64,000 bases of DNA from Nocardia xishanensis NBRC 101358 (GCF_001613365.1 NZ_BDCF01000002.1:1-64000); one strand, 5' to 3'. Positions 8,880 through 18,567 are shown, numbered from the stretch's first letter. Translations and numbers: made by a program. The notes: a model not told the origin generated them from the letters alone.

Positions 8880-8907
8880 TTGTGTGGGACCGTCGGTCCC
8901 ATATATT
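8880..8907 (+). promoter_or_regulatory. Promoter and operator of the AurF-like gene
   Basis: TTGTGT (8880-8885), 16 bases, TATATT (8902-8907). The spacer is almost exactly a perfect dyad, TGGGACCG-T-CGGTCCCA (8885-8901), eight-base arms around one base. A repressor bound here would block polymerase directly. Flanking TetR genes at 8158 and 10743 are the candidate repressors. Confidence 0.75.
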
Positions 8908-8976
8908 CTGGATCCCACCACGCGAGGAGCGTGCGCAGTGCCGGCGCCGAGCGCCGGCAGGAGCGAGGAGGCATCG

Positions 8977-9966
8977 ATGACGCTGTCCGAATCGGTTCGT
9001 ACCGGACTGTTCGATCGGGAGTACTGGGAGACGCTGGACACCCTGTCGGAGGGTTCGGTGCACCGGAAATTCGACCCGTACCTGGACATCGACTGGGATG
9101 GCCCCGAGTTCGCGATCGACAAGGACGATCCGCGGTGGATCCTGTCCCCTGAGTTCGATCCGCTCGGCGCGACCGACTGGTATCGGAACCTGCCGCGGCA
9201 GCGCCAGATCGAGATCGGCCGCTGGCGGACCGCGAACGTCGTCAAGGTGGGCGCGGCCTTCGAGAGCGTGCTGATCCGCGGGATGATGCAGTACATCATG
9301 AAGCTGCCCAACGGCTCCCCGGAGTTCCGTTACTGCCTGCACGAGATGACCGAAGAGTGCAACCACATCCAGATGTTCCAGGAGCTGGTGAACCGGATCG
9401 GTGACGACGTGCCCGGCATGCGGCCGATCTTCCGCGCGCTGTCCCCGCTGATCGGCGTGGCGGGCGGCTACGCGCACGTCATCCTGTTCATCGGCATCCT
9501 GGGCGGCGAGGAGCCGATCGACCACTACCAGAAGGCGATCATCCGCGACGGCGGCAACATCCCGCCCGCCGTGCTGCGCACCATGGAGATCCACATCGCC
9601 GAGGAGGCGCGGCACATCTCCTTCGCAAACGAATTCCTGAAGGCGCACATCGAACGGATGAGCCCTGCGGGTAAAGCCCTGTGCGCCTTGGCTTTTCCGC
9701 TGGCAATGCGCTGGCTGGCCGGTGAGATCATGGTGCCGTCGCGTTCGTTCGCCAAGCGGTTCGACATCCCGCGCGAAGTGTTCCGTGAGGCGTTCTGGCA
9801 GGGGCCGCAGTCGCGCCGGATCCTGTCCGGCTACTTCGGCGACATCCGCAAGCTCGCGGGCGAGCTGGGTCTGATGAACCCGGTCACCAAGCGGGTGTGG
9901 TCGATGCTGCACATCGACGGCGACGCGGCGCGCTACCGCAGCGAACCCGAACGCCGGATCGCCTGA
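8977..9966 (+). CDS. AurF-like diiron oxygenase
   Basis: 329 residues from ATG 8977, with GAGGAGG at 8965-8971. The all-helical protein carries the diiron ligand pattern of the AurF family (PF11583): an E in GAAFESVLIRG, EMTEECNHIQMF (E-x6-H) and EIHIAEEARHISFA (E-x5/6-E-x2-H). AurF itself oxidises p-aminobenzoate to p-nitrobenzoate; most actinobacterial homologues are uncharacterised. Here it stands alone behind its own operator-bearing promoter, with TetR genes on both sides, which suggests inducible oxidation of a small toxic or aromatic amine compound. Substrate is inference. Confidence 0.85.
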   Translation: MTLSESVRTGLFDREYWETLDTLSEGSVHRKFDPYLDIDWDGPEFAIDKDDPRWILSPEFDPLGATDWYRNLPRQRQIEIGRWRTANVVKVGAAFESVLIRGMMQYIMKLPNGSPEFRYCLHEMTEECNHIQMFQELVNRIGDDVPGMRPIFRALSPLIGVAGGYAHVILFIGILGGEEPIDHYQKAIIRDGGNIPPAVLRTMEIHIAEEARHISFANEFLKAHIERMSPAGKALCALAFPLAMRWLAGEIMVPSRSFAKRFDIPREVFREAFWQGPQSRRILSGYFGDIRKLAGELGLMNPVTKRVWSMLHIDGDAARYRSEPERRIA

Positions 9967-10008
9967 ACACTTCTCGCGCACCGCGTCCGCGAACGGGCCG
10001 GAAGCGGC

Positions 10009-10743
10009 TCAAGGCGCGGTGTCGACGCTGGACAGCCGGGCGAGCGCCGCGAGCAGCGGTTCGTCGGGATCCAAAGTGAGCCGGTGCGCCCGCGCCACTC
10101 CGTCGAGCACGCTCCAGGCGTAACCGGCGAGTTCGGTGACGAGTTCGTCGCGGCCCATGGCACGGTCCGGATCGCGCGCCCAGCGCGACACGGTGGCTTC
10201 GGTCATGGACACGATGGCGAAGGTCATCGTGTCCGCGGCCGCCTCGTCCACCACGCCGACCACTCCGGCCAGACCCGATACCAGCCGACGGGTGCGACCC
10301 GCGATCCGGTCTTCGAGGCTGCTCACGGCGTCTACGTCATCGGGGTCGCCGAGGGCTGGGCCGCGGCGCAGGAAGTCGTAGAGACGCGCGTGACTGTCGA
10401 TCCAGTCCACCACCGCGGCGATGGTGCGGTGCAGGATGACGCGGATGGAGCCGTCGGAGATGTCGAGTGCGGTGTCGATGTCGTCGGTGAACCGATCGCC
10501 GATCGCCGTCCTGGTGCGCCGGTCGAGTTCGTCACGTCCCGAAAATTGCCGATACACCACCGATTTCGACAATCCGGAGCGCTCGGTGATCTGCTGCATC
10601 GGAACCTCGACGCCCATCGGCGTCTCCTCGATCAGCTCGATCAAGGCCGTCACGATGCGTTCGCGCCGCCGATCGTTGTGCGGCTGCCAGCGCGCCCGCC
10701 TGCCACCGATCGGCTGCGGGGCGGGTGACGAGGACGTCGGCAC
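10009..10743 (-). CDS. TetR-family regulator
   Basis: 244 residues from ATG 10743. Helix-turn-helix at about 45-85 (VPMQQITERSGLSKSVVYRQ then FSGRDELDRRT), preceded by a basic, disordered N-terminus (PIGGRRARWQPHNDRRRERI). The C-terminal domain is an ordinary TetR helical bundle ending DPDEPLLAALARLSSVDTAP. It converges on the AurF-like gene with 42 bases between, and may act on the dyad at 8885-8901. No operator is obvious directly upstream of its own start. Confidence 0.85.
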   Translation of the reverse strand: MPTSSSPAPQPIGGRRARWQPHNDRRRERIVTALIELIEETPMGVEVPMQQITERSGLSKSVVYRQFSGRDELDRRTRTAIGDRFTDDIDTALDISDGSIRVILHRTIAAVVDWIDSHARLYDFLRRGPALGDPDDVDAVSSLEDRIAGRTRRLVSGLAGVVGVVDEAAADTMTFAIVSMTEATVSRWARDPDRAMGRDELVTELAGYAWSVLDGVARAHRLTLDPDEPLLAALARLSSVDTAP

Positions 10744-11139
10744 GGCACGAGTCTAGAACACGGGGGGACCGGGGGCGGCGTTGTCGATTCCGAGGCCGTG
10801 GGGGAGGGGTGGCGCATGACCGCCGGACCCGCAGGGTGGTGTCGCGAGGGCACCGAGCCCGGCGGTCATGACATGCCGACCATAACCGAGCGACGCCGGG
10901 GTGTCTGGCGGATCACGGTCGGCGCGGTGTGTCGCGATGGAGCAACGCCAAGTCGCCGGCGGGGCAAATGTTCGGTTCACATCTGCGCTGGTCGCGCGGC
11001 GCACAACGACACGGCAACAACTGGCCGAATCCGCACTCTTGCGTAATTGCCCGGCGTATGCTCGCCGTCGTTCGACCCGTGGGGATCCGCACTGGCGACA
11101 CGTCCTACGGACCGGAATCTGATGCACGAGGAGGATGTG
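10744..11139. other. Intergenic region between TetR and ctaD
   Basis: 396 bases with no supported gene. It must hold the promoters of the TetR gene (leftward) and of ctaD (rightward). GAGGAGG at 11128-11134 is the ctaD ribosome binding site. Confidence 0.4.
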
Positions 11140-12894
11140 GTGACTGCCGTAGCTCCCAGGCCGGAGCCGGAACTCGAGGCCATCCGGCCGTATCCCCAAC
11201 GGAGGGGGCCGAAGGGGTCGTTCATCTACAAGTTGGTCACCACGACCGACCCGAAGATGCTTGGCCAGATGTATTTGGTCACGTCGATGACGTTCTTCAT
11301 GATCGGCGGACTGATGGCGCTGCTCATGCGTGGCGAACTGGCCAGGCCCGGCCTGCAATTCCTGTCCACCGAGCAGTTCAATCAGCTGTTCACCATGCAC
11401 GGCACGATCATGCTGCTGTTCTACGCGACGGCCGTGGTGTTCGCGTTCGCCAATATCGTGCTCCCGTTGCAGATCGGCGCGCCCGACGTCGCCTTCCCGC
11501 GCCTGAACGCCCTCAGCTACTGGCTGTATCTGTTCGGCGCGACCATGGCGACGGCGGGTTTCGTGACGCCGGGCGGCGCGGCCGACTTCGGCTGGACCGC
11601 CTACCAGCCGCTCAGCGACATCATGCACTCGCCGGGCGTCGGCGGCGACCTGTGGATCCTCGGCCTTGCCGTCTCGGGTCTCGGCACCATCCTCGGCGGG
11701 GTCAACATGATCACCACCGTGGTCTGTCTGCGCGCACCGGGCATGACCATGTTCCGCATGCCGATCTTCACCTGGAACATCGTCGTCACCAGCGTGCTGA
11801 TCCTGCTCGTCTTCCCGATCCTGACCGCCGCTCTGTTCGCCATCGCCTACGATCGGCACCTCGGCGGCCACATCTACGACCCGGCGACCGGCGGCGTGCT
11901 CCTGTACCAGCACTTGTTCTGGTACTTCGGCCACCCGGAGGTCTACATCATCGCGCTGCCGTTCTTCGGCATCGTCTCGGAGATCTTCCCGGTCTTCTCG
12001 CGCAAGCCGATCTTCGGCTACACCACCCTGGTCTACGCGACGCTGGCCATCGCCGCCCTGTCGGTAGCCGTGTGGGCGCACCACATGTTCGCGACCGGCG
12101 CGGTGCTGCTGCCGTTCTTCTCGTTCATGACCTTCCTCATCGCGGTGCCGACCGGCGTGAAGTTCTTCAACTGGATCGGCACGATGTGGCGCGGTCAGCT
12201 GACCTTCGAGACGCCCATGCTCTTCGCGGTCGGCTTCATCGTCACGTTCCTGTTCGGCGGTCTGTCCGGTGTGATCCTGGCCAGCCCGCCGCTGGACTTC
12301 CACGTCACCGACTCGTACTTCGTCGTCGCGCACTTCCACTACGTGCTCTTCGGCACCATCGCCTTCGCGACGTACGCGGGCATCTACTTCTGGTTCCCGA
12401 AGATGACCGGCCGCATGCTCGACGAGCGGCTCGGCAAATGGCACTTCTGGACTACGCTCGTCGGCTTCCACACCACCTTCCTGGTGCAGCACTGGCTCGG
12501 TGCCGAGGGTTTCCCGCGCCGCTACGCCGACTACCTGCCTTCTGACGGCTTCACCGGACTGAACACCGTATCCACCATCGGCTCGTTCATCCTGGGCGCC
12601 TCGCTGCTGCCGTTCATCTGGAACGTCTTCCGGAGCGTGCGGTACGGCGAACCCGTCACGGTGGACGATCCGTGGGGCTACGGCAACTCGCTGGAGTGGG
12701 CCACCACCTGCCCGCCGCCGCGGCACAACTTCTACGAACTGCCCCGGATCCGGTCGGAGCGACCGGCATTCGAACTGCACTATCCGCACATGGTCGACCG
12801 CATGCGCGCCGAAGCGCACGTGGGCTGGGGCGCGCCGCGGCATGGCCAAGCCGTCAGCGAACCGGCCGCGACGGCGGCCGACCGGGAGGCCTAG
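11140..12894 (+). CDS. ctaD: Cytochrome c oxidase subunit I (aa3-type)
   Basis: 584 residues from GTG 11140, chosen because it gives the family start ([20 protein letters not shown], as in mycobacterial CtaD) and lies behind GAGGAGG. It has the twelve membrane segments and haem/CuB ligands of subunit I: the HGTIML helix, the [14 protein letters not shown] copper-B region with the conserved Tyr, AHHMF, and HFHYVLFG near the end. The protein reduces oxygen at the membrane and pumps protons as part of the bcc-aa3 supercomplex. No other oxidase subunit is nearby, and the neighbours are unrelated, so this may be a second ctaD copy in the genome. Confidence 0.92.
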   Translation: MTAVAPRPEPELEAIRPYPQRRGPKGSFIYKLVTTTDPKMLGQMYLVTSMTFFMIGGLMALLMRGELARPGLQFLSTEQFNQLFTMHGTIMLLFYATAVVFAFANIVLPLQIGAPDVAFPRLNALSYWLYLFGATMATAGFVTPGGAADFGWTAYQPLSDIMHSPGVGGDLWILGLAVSGLGTILGGVNMITTVVCLRAPGMTMFRMPIFTWNIVVTSVLILLVFPILTAALFAIAYDRHLGGHIYDPATGGVLLYQHLFWYFGHPEVYIIALPFFGIVSEIFPVFSRKPIFGYTTLVYATLAIAALSVAVWAHHMFATGAVLLPFFSFMTFLIAVPTGVKFFNWIGTMWRGQLTFETPMLFAVGFIVTFLFGGLSGVILASPPLDFHVTDSYFVVAHFHYVLFGTIAFATYAGIYFWFPKMTGRMLDERLGKWHFWTTLVGFHTTFLVQHWLGAEGFPRRYADYLPSDGFTGLNTVSTIGSFILGASLLPFIWNVFRSVRYGEPVTVDDPWGYGNSLEWATTCPPPRHNFYELPRIRSERPAFELHYPHMVDRMRAEAHVGWGAPRHGQAVSEPAATAADREA

Positions 12895-12906
12895 GCGCGT
12901 CACTCA

Positions 12907-12952
12907 CGAAGGCCGCGGACACCGGCAACAGCTTCGGTGTCCGCGGCCTTCG
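12907..12952. terminator. Bidirectional terminator between ctaD and TetR
   Basis: Perfect 18-base arms (12907-12924 and 12935-12952, CGAAGGCCGCGGACACCG and its complement) with a 10-base loop, 12 bases after the ctaD stop and 13 before the stop of the convergent TetR gene. No U-tract, as usual in actinobacteria. It can serve both genes. Confidence 0.85.
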
Positions 12953-12965
12953 GGACGTGTGGCGG

Positions 12966-13529
12966 TCAGGCTCGGGCGAACAGCGGCGCGACGAAGTGCT
13001 CGAGCATCGCGCGTTCGTCGGCGTCGTCGACACCGGGGACGGTGAGCAGCGAGACGACGATCCGCGTCAGCCAGCGCGCGAGCTGCGCTCGATCTCGGTC
13101 CCCGGCAATCGAATCCGGCAGGAACGCGGTCGCGAGCGCCGCGATGACCTCTGAGGATTGGCCGATCTCCACCGCGAGCCCGGCATCGGCGGGCCGGAAC
13201 CACGCGATCAACAAGGGGTCGGCGCGCACCGCGCGCACCGCGGTCAGCACCGCCGCCACGATTCGCTCACCCGGATCGGCGATTCCGTCGACCTCGGCGA
13301 CCACCTCGGCGCCGATGCGGCGCGCCTCCCGGTGGACGAAGGCCAACCGCACCGCGTGCCGGTTCTCGAAGTAGCGGTAGACCGTCGCGCGGGAACATCC
13401 CGCGGCCTTGGCGATATCGGCCATCTGGGTGTTGGCGACGCCTCGTTCGGCGAACAGGCGCGCGGCGGCATCGAGGATTCGCTGCGCCGCCAGCTCGGCG
13501 CGCTGATCGGCCAGCCAGTCGCCGGTCAT
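12966..13529 (-). CDS. TetR-family regulator in a P450 operon
   Basis: 187 residues from ATG 13529. Helix-turn-helix at about 30-65 (TQMADIAKAAGCSRATVYRY then FENRHAVRLAFVH). The start codon overlaps the stop of the upstream P450 gene in an ATGA, so the two are translationally coupled and the regulator is made with the enzyme. It probably controls the P450 promoter as an autoregulatory loop. Terminated by the strong hairpin at 12907-12952. Confidence 0.87.
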   Translation of the reverse strand: MTGDWLADQRAELAAQRILDAAARLFAERGVANTQMADIAKAAGCSRATVYRYFENRHAVRLAFVHREARRIGAEVVAEVDGIADPGERIVAAVLTAVRAVRADPLLIAWFRPADAGLAVEIGQSSEVIAALATAFLPDSIAGDRDRAQLARWLTRIVVSLLTVPGVDDADERAMLEHFVAPLFARA

Positions 13530-14749
13530 GTTCCGCTCGCCACGAACGGAACGTGCACCGGCCACCGCACGTAGTTGCCCTCCGCGTAGCGGACGCCGTC
13601 GAGGTCGACGGTGAAGTCCGGGCAGCGGGCGAGCAGCTCCTGCAGCGCGACGGTGGCCTGCATGCGGGCGGCCGCCGCGCCGAGGCAGTGATGGTTGCCG
13701 TGGCCGAAGGTCAGAATCGTCTTCGGCCTGCGGGTGACATCCAATTCCGCTGCGTCCGGCCCGAATTCGCGCTCGTCGCGGTTGGCGGAGGCATACAGCA
13801 GCAGCGTCCTCCTGCCCGCCGGGATGGTGACGCCCTCGATCTCGACATCCCTGGTCACGGTGCGGGCCATGTTCTGCACCGGGGAGGTGAGCCGCAGGAA
13901 CTCGTCGACCGAGCCGGGGATCAGGCTCGGGTCCTCGATGAGGCGCCTGCGCTGGTCGCGGTGCGTGGTCAGCAATTGCACCGCACCGCCGAGGTTGCCG
14001 GTGGTGGTGTCGTTACCGCCGGTGATCATGGTGAACGCGAAGCCGATGATCTGCAGGATGCCGGGAATGTCGTCGGGTTCGCCGAGGCCGGAGGCCACCA
14101 GGTGGGTGACCGTGTCGTCGGCCGGTTCGAGACGGCGGCGTTCGATCATCGCGGTGAAGTACTGGGTGAGCTCGCCGACGGCGGCCTGCGCCGAGTAGAC
14201 GTTGCCGGTGGCCGAGGCCGCGACGATGCTATCGGTCCATTCGTCGAACTTCGCCCGATCCGCCTCTGGCACACCGAGATAGTGCGCGACCACCATGGTC
14301 GGCAGCGGCTTGAACAGCTCGGCGGAGATGTCGCCGCCGCCCGCCTCGCGCAGCCGCTCGATGCGCTCGACCACGAATTTCCGTACCGCGGGCCGGATCT
14401 CCTCTACCTGCCGCGGGGTGAATCCCTTGGCCACCCGGCGACGGAACATCGTGTGGTCAGGGGCGTCGGTGAAGACGAACGGCTTGTTCTCACCCAGCCC
14501 GATCTTCTCCAGATCGTGGTAGTCGACCGTGATGCCGGAGGCCGAGGAGAAGGTCTGCGCGTCGCGCACCGCGTCGTAGACGTCCGCGAAGCGGGAGAGC
14601 ACGTAGTAGTCCTCATCGGGACGGTCGTCCGGCATCACGCGGTGGACCGGGGCGTGGTCGCGCAGTTGGGCGTACATCGGCCAGGGATCGCGCCAGGTAT
14701 CGCCGGACCGGAGTACGAACCCGCCTGTTTGTGACAAACTCGCCTGCAT
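13526..14749 (-). CDS. Cytochrome P450
   Basis: 407 residues, the usual length for a soluble bacterial class I P450. It has the I-helix oxygen-binding motif ITGGNDTT, the K-helix E-x-x-R (EFLR), and the haem loop FGHGNHHCLG with Cys355 as the proximal ligand. It needs ferredoxin and reductase partners, none of which is in the neighbourhood. ATG 14749 is taken; it lacks a clear ribosome binding site, and GTTTG-TGA-CAAAC (14727-14739) lies just inside the frame, so the start could be slightly downstream or the mRNA leaderless. Substrate unknown; the downstream coupled TetR suggests induction by substrate. Confidence 0.92.
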   Translation of the reverse strand: MQASLSQTGGFVLRSGDTWRDPWPMYAQLRDHAPVHRVMPDDRPDEDYYVLSRFADVYDAVRDAQTFSSASGITVDYHDLEKIGLGENKPFVFTDAPDHTMFRRRVAKGFTPRQVEEIRPAVRKFVVERIERLREAGGGDISAELFKPLPTMVVAHYLGVPEADRAKFDEWTDSIVAASATGNVYSAQAAVGELTQYFTAMIERRRLEPADDTVTHLVASGLGEPDDIPGILQIIGFAFTMITGGNDTTTGNLGGAVQLLTTHRDQRRRLIEDPSLIPGSVDEFLRLTSPVQNMARTVTRDVEIEGVTIPAGRRTLLLYASANRDEREFGPDAAELDVTRRPKTILTFGHGNHHCLGAAAARMQATVALQELLARCPDFTVDLDGVRYAEGNYVRWPVHVPFVASGT

Positions 14750-14814
14750 ATATCGACCGTAAGACGAATGACCACCTTTGTCTAGAACGCGTTTCAGTGA
14801 GCGCCGGTCTTCGA

Positions 14815-15312
14815 GAGTTCGGGGGAGCCTGCAAACCCTGCGACTGCCCGATCCGGTCGGCGGGCACTATGCGCGCGACGACTACGGGCGCATGACCGGG
14901 AAGGTCTCCGAGGCGCCCGCGGGGCTGTCGGTCATCGGGCCCGTCCTCGCCGACCAGCTCGCCGGCCCGGACCTGCTCGCCCGCGAGCACGCCGACCTCG
15001 CGCGCTGGCCAGATATCCGCGTCCCGGATCACCGGCCGCGCCTAGAGCATTGCGGGCGATGACACCCGAGCAGTTCCGGCGTGCCGCGCGACTCGGCATC
15101 ACGTGCGGTTTGTTCGGCGATCACGTCTACTGCTGGGGCGACGTGCTCGTCGATGACCTGTTCGGCCCCGACCACGGTGCCAACTGGGTGCGCACCCGAT
15201 TTGCACTCGATGCGGGTATGCGTGTCGTTCCACAACGACTGCCGGTCACCGGAAAAGAGCCGCTGCGCAACATGGCCTCCGCGGTCGTCAGGGGAGCCGA
15301 CCTTCCAAACCT
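14815..15312 (+). pseudogene. Degraded amidohydrolase (YtcJ-like) gene
   Basis: Fragments in changing frames: LPDPVGGHYARDDYGRMTG then KVSEAPAGLSVIGPVLADQ (from about 14835); RRAARLGITCGLFGDHVYCW and GDVLVDDLFGPDHGANWV (15070-15200); after a shift near 15222 VSFHNDC; and after another shift PVTGKEPLRNMASAVVRG. In this order they match the middle of family-3 amidohydrolases of the YtcJ type. The metal-binding HxH start and the C-terminus are missing, with a large deletion between the first two fragments. Confidence 0.7.
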
Positions 15313-15452
15313 GACCCGCATCCTCTGTAACAAGTCACAAATCTCTGTGGGCAGCGGACCCAACTCTCACAATGCCTGGCCGAGGTGGCCCACCGTAACC
15401 GTGATTCCCGTTACGTTGGATCGCTGTGCAATTCCGGCCGGAAGGACCCGCT

Positions 15453-16784
15453 ATGACCGCCCCCAACATGGCCGATCCAGATCTCATCGTCTCGGGCCGT
15501 CCGGTCTCGACACACCTCAAGGACACCAGGACGCTTTCTCAGCGCATGGTGGGGCACTTCGTCAAGAACGTGGTGCCGTGCGGCACGCTGCCCGGCGAAG
15601 CGCTCAGCGGCGACGTCACCGCCGTGACCAAGGTGTGCCTCGAACTGGCCGTGCAGATGCTCGACGGCAACGAAGGCGGCGAGGACATCGAGCGGGTCGG
15701 CGCCGCTGCCGCGGGCTGGGCGCGCGAAGGCATTCCGATCGACACCATCCAGCACGCCATTCACGAGGGCTTCAAACTCGGCTTCGACCTGATCTTGGCG
15801 AACGCCACCACCCAGGACCACGAGAGCCTGGTGAACGTGGCCCGTCGCTTCATGGACATCCTCGACACCATCATCACGACGGTCTCGGTGGCGTACGTGC
15901 GCGAGCTACGCGCCGTGGTGAGCGAACACCACACGGCGGTGCATACGCTGACCTCGGCGCTGCTCGGCGGCAACAGCACTTCGACCATGGCCCGCGAATG
16001 CGGCATCCAGGTCGCCGAGTCCTATCATGTGCTCGCGCTGGCGGTGCCGCCACACCGCGACGAGAAGAATCCCGCGCTGGACGGCAAAGTGGTCGCCCGG
16101 CGCAAACTGCGCAGGCTGCAAGCCGAGTTGGCCACCCGGTGCGGCGACAGCGCCCTTTCGCTGCTGAGCGTCGACGGCGGCACCATCCTCATCCCGACCA
16201 CGACGCTCGCCGACGCGGAACTGGACGAACTGGTCATCCACCTGTCCAGGGCCGCCCAGGTTCCGGTGCGCGCGAGTGCCGTCGAGGCCACACCCGAACG
16301 CATCCCGCAGGCCGCCGACCAAGCGCACGAGCTGCTCGACATGGTGCACCGGATGAACAGCGCGCCGGGTCTGTACCGCTTCAACGACTTGGCGCTGGAA
16401 TATCAGCTCACCCGCCCCGGCCCGGCGCGTGACTTCCTCGGCTCGCTGCTCGATCCGCTGGACGACTATCCCGAATTGCTGGAAACCCTCCAGATGCACA
16501 TCGGCACCAACTTGAACCGGCAGCGGACCGCGCGCCTGCTGCACGTGCACACCAACACTGTCGACTACCGCCTCAAGCGGATTGGTCAGCTGATCGCGTT
16601 CGACCCGACCCAGGCCTCTGGCCTGTGGTATCTGCGCTCGGCGCTGGTCGCCCGCGCGCACCGCACCGGAGATCCGGCCGGCGAAATGCCTCCGCTCGCG
16701 GGCTATGGCGAGCCGGAACGCGCAGGCGAGCAGGACGCCGTGGTGCACGACATCGCCGCGTCGCCCCGCGTTCGGCGTTCCTGA
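15453..16784 (+). CDS. PucR-family helix-turn-helix regulator
   Basis: 443 residues from ATG 15453, behind GAAGGA at 15441-15446. The C-terminal 60 residues are the PucR/CdaR helix-turn-helix: LLETLQMHIGTNLNRQRTAR then LLHVHTNTVDYRLKRIGQL. The N-terminal region (about 20-150) is a helical sensor domain seen in actinobacterial PucR-like proteins (VGAAAAGWAREGIPIDTIQH then AIHEGFKLGF), and the centre resembles a GGDEF-like CdaR domain. Such proteins usually control local catabolic genes; the nearest candidates are the decayed amidohydrolase just upstream and the GH1 enzyme that converges from the right. Effector unknown. Confidence 0.85.
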   Translation: MTAPNMADPDLIVSGRPVSTHLKDTRTLSQRMVGHFVKNVVPCGTLPGEALSGDVTAVTKVCLELAVQMLDGNEGGEDIERVGAAAAGWAREGIPIDTIQHAIHEGFKLGFDLILANATTQDHESLVNVARRFMDILDTIITTVSVAYVRELRAVVSEHHTAVHTLTSALLGGNSTSTMARECGIQVAESYHVLALAVPPHRDEKNPALDGKVVARRKLRRLQAELATRCGDSALSLLSVDGGTILIPTTTLADAELDELVIHLSRAAQVPVRASAVEATPERIPQAADQAHELLDMVHRMNSAPGLYRFNDLALEYQLTRPGPARDFLGSLLDPLDDYPELLETLQMHIGTNLNRQRTARLLHVHTNTVDYRLKRIGQLIAFDPTQASGLWYLRSALVARAHRTGDPAGEMPPLAGYGEPERAGEQDAVVHDIAASPRVRRS

Positions 16785-16830
16785 CGGGCCCCGGGCGCGC
16801 GGCGCCGGGCCGCACGCCGAAGCGGGCCTG

Positions 16831-18156
16831 TCAGCGGGGCAGAGTGACCGGATCGGCGCAGCTGGCGAGTGCGTCCACGAAGGAGCATTCCTTCGGCAGT
16901 CGCGTCGGCAGATAGTCGGCCGGGACGCCGCCTTCGCTGGTGATGGCGCGGTAGGCAGCGACGGCGTCGGTCGGGCGCCGGGTCAGTGCGGGGTCGGTCA
17001 GCACGTCGACCGTGTAGAGGCCGAAACGCGGTGTGTAGGAACCCCATTCGTAGTTGTCGGTGAGGCTCCAGTAGTTGTAGCCGATCAGGTCGATGCCGTC
17101 GGCCTTCGCGCGTTGCAGCCAGTAGACGGTGTCGCGCAGATTGTCCGCGCGGCTGTAGGCGTCCCAGCGCGGCAGGCCGTTCTCGGTGGGCATGCCGTTC
17201 TCGACGATGTAGAGCGGCTTGCCGGGGAAGGCGTGCGAATAGTGTTGGAGCGCATAATAGATGCCCTCGGGCTGTAGCGGGTTCTTCCACAGCTCGGTGA
17301 AGTTCGTCATCCCGGTGAGGTTGTCGGGGGAGAGGCCGTAGTAGTAATCGATGCCGATGTAATCCAGCTTGGCGGCGATCTTGTCGATGAGCGGCTTGTC
17401 GACCACGTCCTCGGCGGCGGGGATGTAGGCGACATTGCTGGTCACCATCGCGCTGGGCTGCACCGCGTGGATGTGGTCGTAGATGGCGTTGTGCGCCTGG
17501 GCGATTCGGTCGTGCATTGCTGGCACGTCGGCCGGTCCGATGCCGCCGTGGCGGACCTCGTTGAGCATGTACATGATCGGCTCGTTGAAGGTCACCCAGA
17601 GCGGGTCGGCGCCGGCGTAACGGTCGACCACCCGCCTCGCGTTGGCCAGCCAGTCCGCGACGATGGCCGGGTTACGCCAGCCGCCGCGGTCGACCTCCCA
17701 GCCCGGGTAGACCCAATGGTCGATGGTCAGCATCGGCCGCATGCCCGCGGCCTGGATCGCGGCGACCACGTTGTCGTAGAAGCGGAAGCCCGCCTCGTCC
17801 CACTCGCCGGGCCGGGGCTGAAGCCGCGCCCATTCGATGCCGATGCGGTACACGCGCACCCCCAGCTGAGCGGCCAGTTCGATGTCCGATCGGTACCGGC
17901 TGTAGAAGTCGATCGCGTTCTCGTACGGATCCTCGGTCTTGCCCGCGGCGACGTACCGCGACCAATTGCTATCCGGCGCATGGCCTTCCGACTGATAGCC
18001 GGACGCGGCGACGCCCCACAGGAAGTCGCTGCCGAACGGCTGCACCTGTGTGGGCGGCGCGGGGCGGGCCTGCACAGGGGCGTTACCGCCGACGAGCAGT
18101 GTGGCGGTGGTGGCGGCGAGGGTGGCCAAGACGCGGCGGCGACTGGGGGATCGCAT
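16831..18156 (-). CDS. Exported glycoside hydrolase family 1 enzyme
   Basis: 441 residues from ATG 18156, with AGGAG upstream. The N-terminus MRSPSRRRVLATLAATTATL is a twin-arginine-like signal (S-R-R-R-V-L), so the enzyme is probably exported folded. The mature part is a GH1 TIM barrel: FLWGVAASGYQSEG near the start, the acid/base motif TFNEP, the nucleophile motif IVENG, and NYWSLTDNYEWGSYTPRFGL at the end of the barrel. Likely a beta-glycosidase; specificity cannot be read. Cys residues in the tail (KECSFVDALASCAD) could form a disulphide, fitting export. It converges on the PucR gene with 46 bases between. Confidence 0.88.
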   Translation of the reverse strand: MRSPSRRRVLATLAATTATLLVGGNAPVQARPAPPTQVQPFGSDFLWGVAASGYQSEGHAPDSNWSRYVAAGKTEDPYENAIDFYSRYRSDIELAAQLGVRVYRIGIEWARLQPRPGEWDEAGFRFYDNVVAAIQAAGMRPMLTIDHWVYPGWEVDRGGWRNPAIVADWLANARRVVDRYAGADPLWVTFNEPIMYMLNEVRHGGIGPADVPAMHDRIAQAHNAIYDHIHAVQPSAMVTSNVAYIPAAEDVVDKPLIDKIAAKLDYIGIDYYYGLSPDNLTGMTNFTELWKNPLQPEGIYYALQHYSHAFPGKPLYIVENGMPTENGLPRWDAYSRADNLRDTVYWLQRAKADGIDLIGYNYWSLTDNYEWGSYTPRFGLYTVDVLTDPALTRRPTDAVAAYRAITSEGGVPADYLPTRLPKECSFVDALASCADPVTLPR

Positions 18157-18567
18157 CGAACTCCTGTTCCGAACGGGTGACCGGCGCTCGTGGACCCCCG
18201 GCGGCGAGAGCGCCGGGTCGGGTGGGGCCACGGCGAACACTGTAACTGGTCACCCGACCGTGTCGGGGGAGGATTGCGAAGCGCGGCAAGCCGATTCGGG
18301 TAGGGGAGGAGCTCGGAATGACGGGCTTGTCGGCCAGGGGAGGGGAGTGCGCAGGCCGGGGACCACCTGCGCTTTCGGGGCGGCCCAATGACTGTGCATC
18401 ACGGTGGGCTTGCCGGTCTGGCAATCAACATGCTGATACGTAGATATGCGCATCTAACCATGAAAGCTCACCTTACCGAAAGGGCCATCACGGATCACCT
18501 TCAACAACAAACAAACGAAAATGCCCAGCCGCCAAGCTCTGGACGAGGAGGAATGCGGCGGAACGGA
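18157..18567. other. Intergenic region upstream of GH1
   Basis: 411 bases without a supported gene. The 18430-18530 stretch is AT-rich compared with the rest of the window and may hold a promoter, or foreign DNA; no repeat or terminator could be fixed. Confidence 0.35.

Noticed and set aside
7921..9981. A 686-codon minus-strand frame spanning the TetR and AurF-like genes
   Set aside because: It runs antisense to two conserved genes with good motifs and shows no domain of its own.
10753..12903. A 716-codon open frame on the minus strand, opposite ctaD
   Set aside because: Composition is that of an antisense shadow of a high-GC gene (Arg/Glu/His-rich repeats) and the plus strand holds a complete, conserved ctaD.
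14727..14739. Dyad GTTTG-TGA-CAAAC as a P450 operator
   Set aside because: It lies inside the P450 frame a few codons after the start and no promoter elements were found around it; left as a remark under the gene.
16785..16811. GC-rich inverted repeat between PucR and GH1 as terminator
   Set aside because: Arms match only with gaps and the stretch is almost pure G/C, so chance pairing cannot be excluded.
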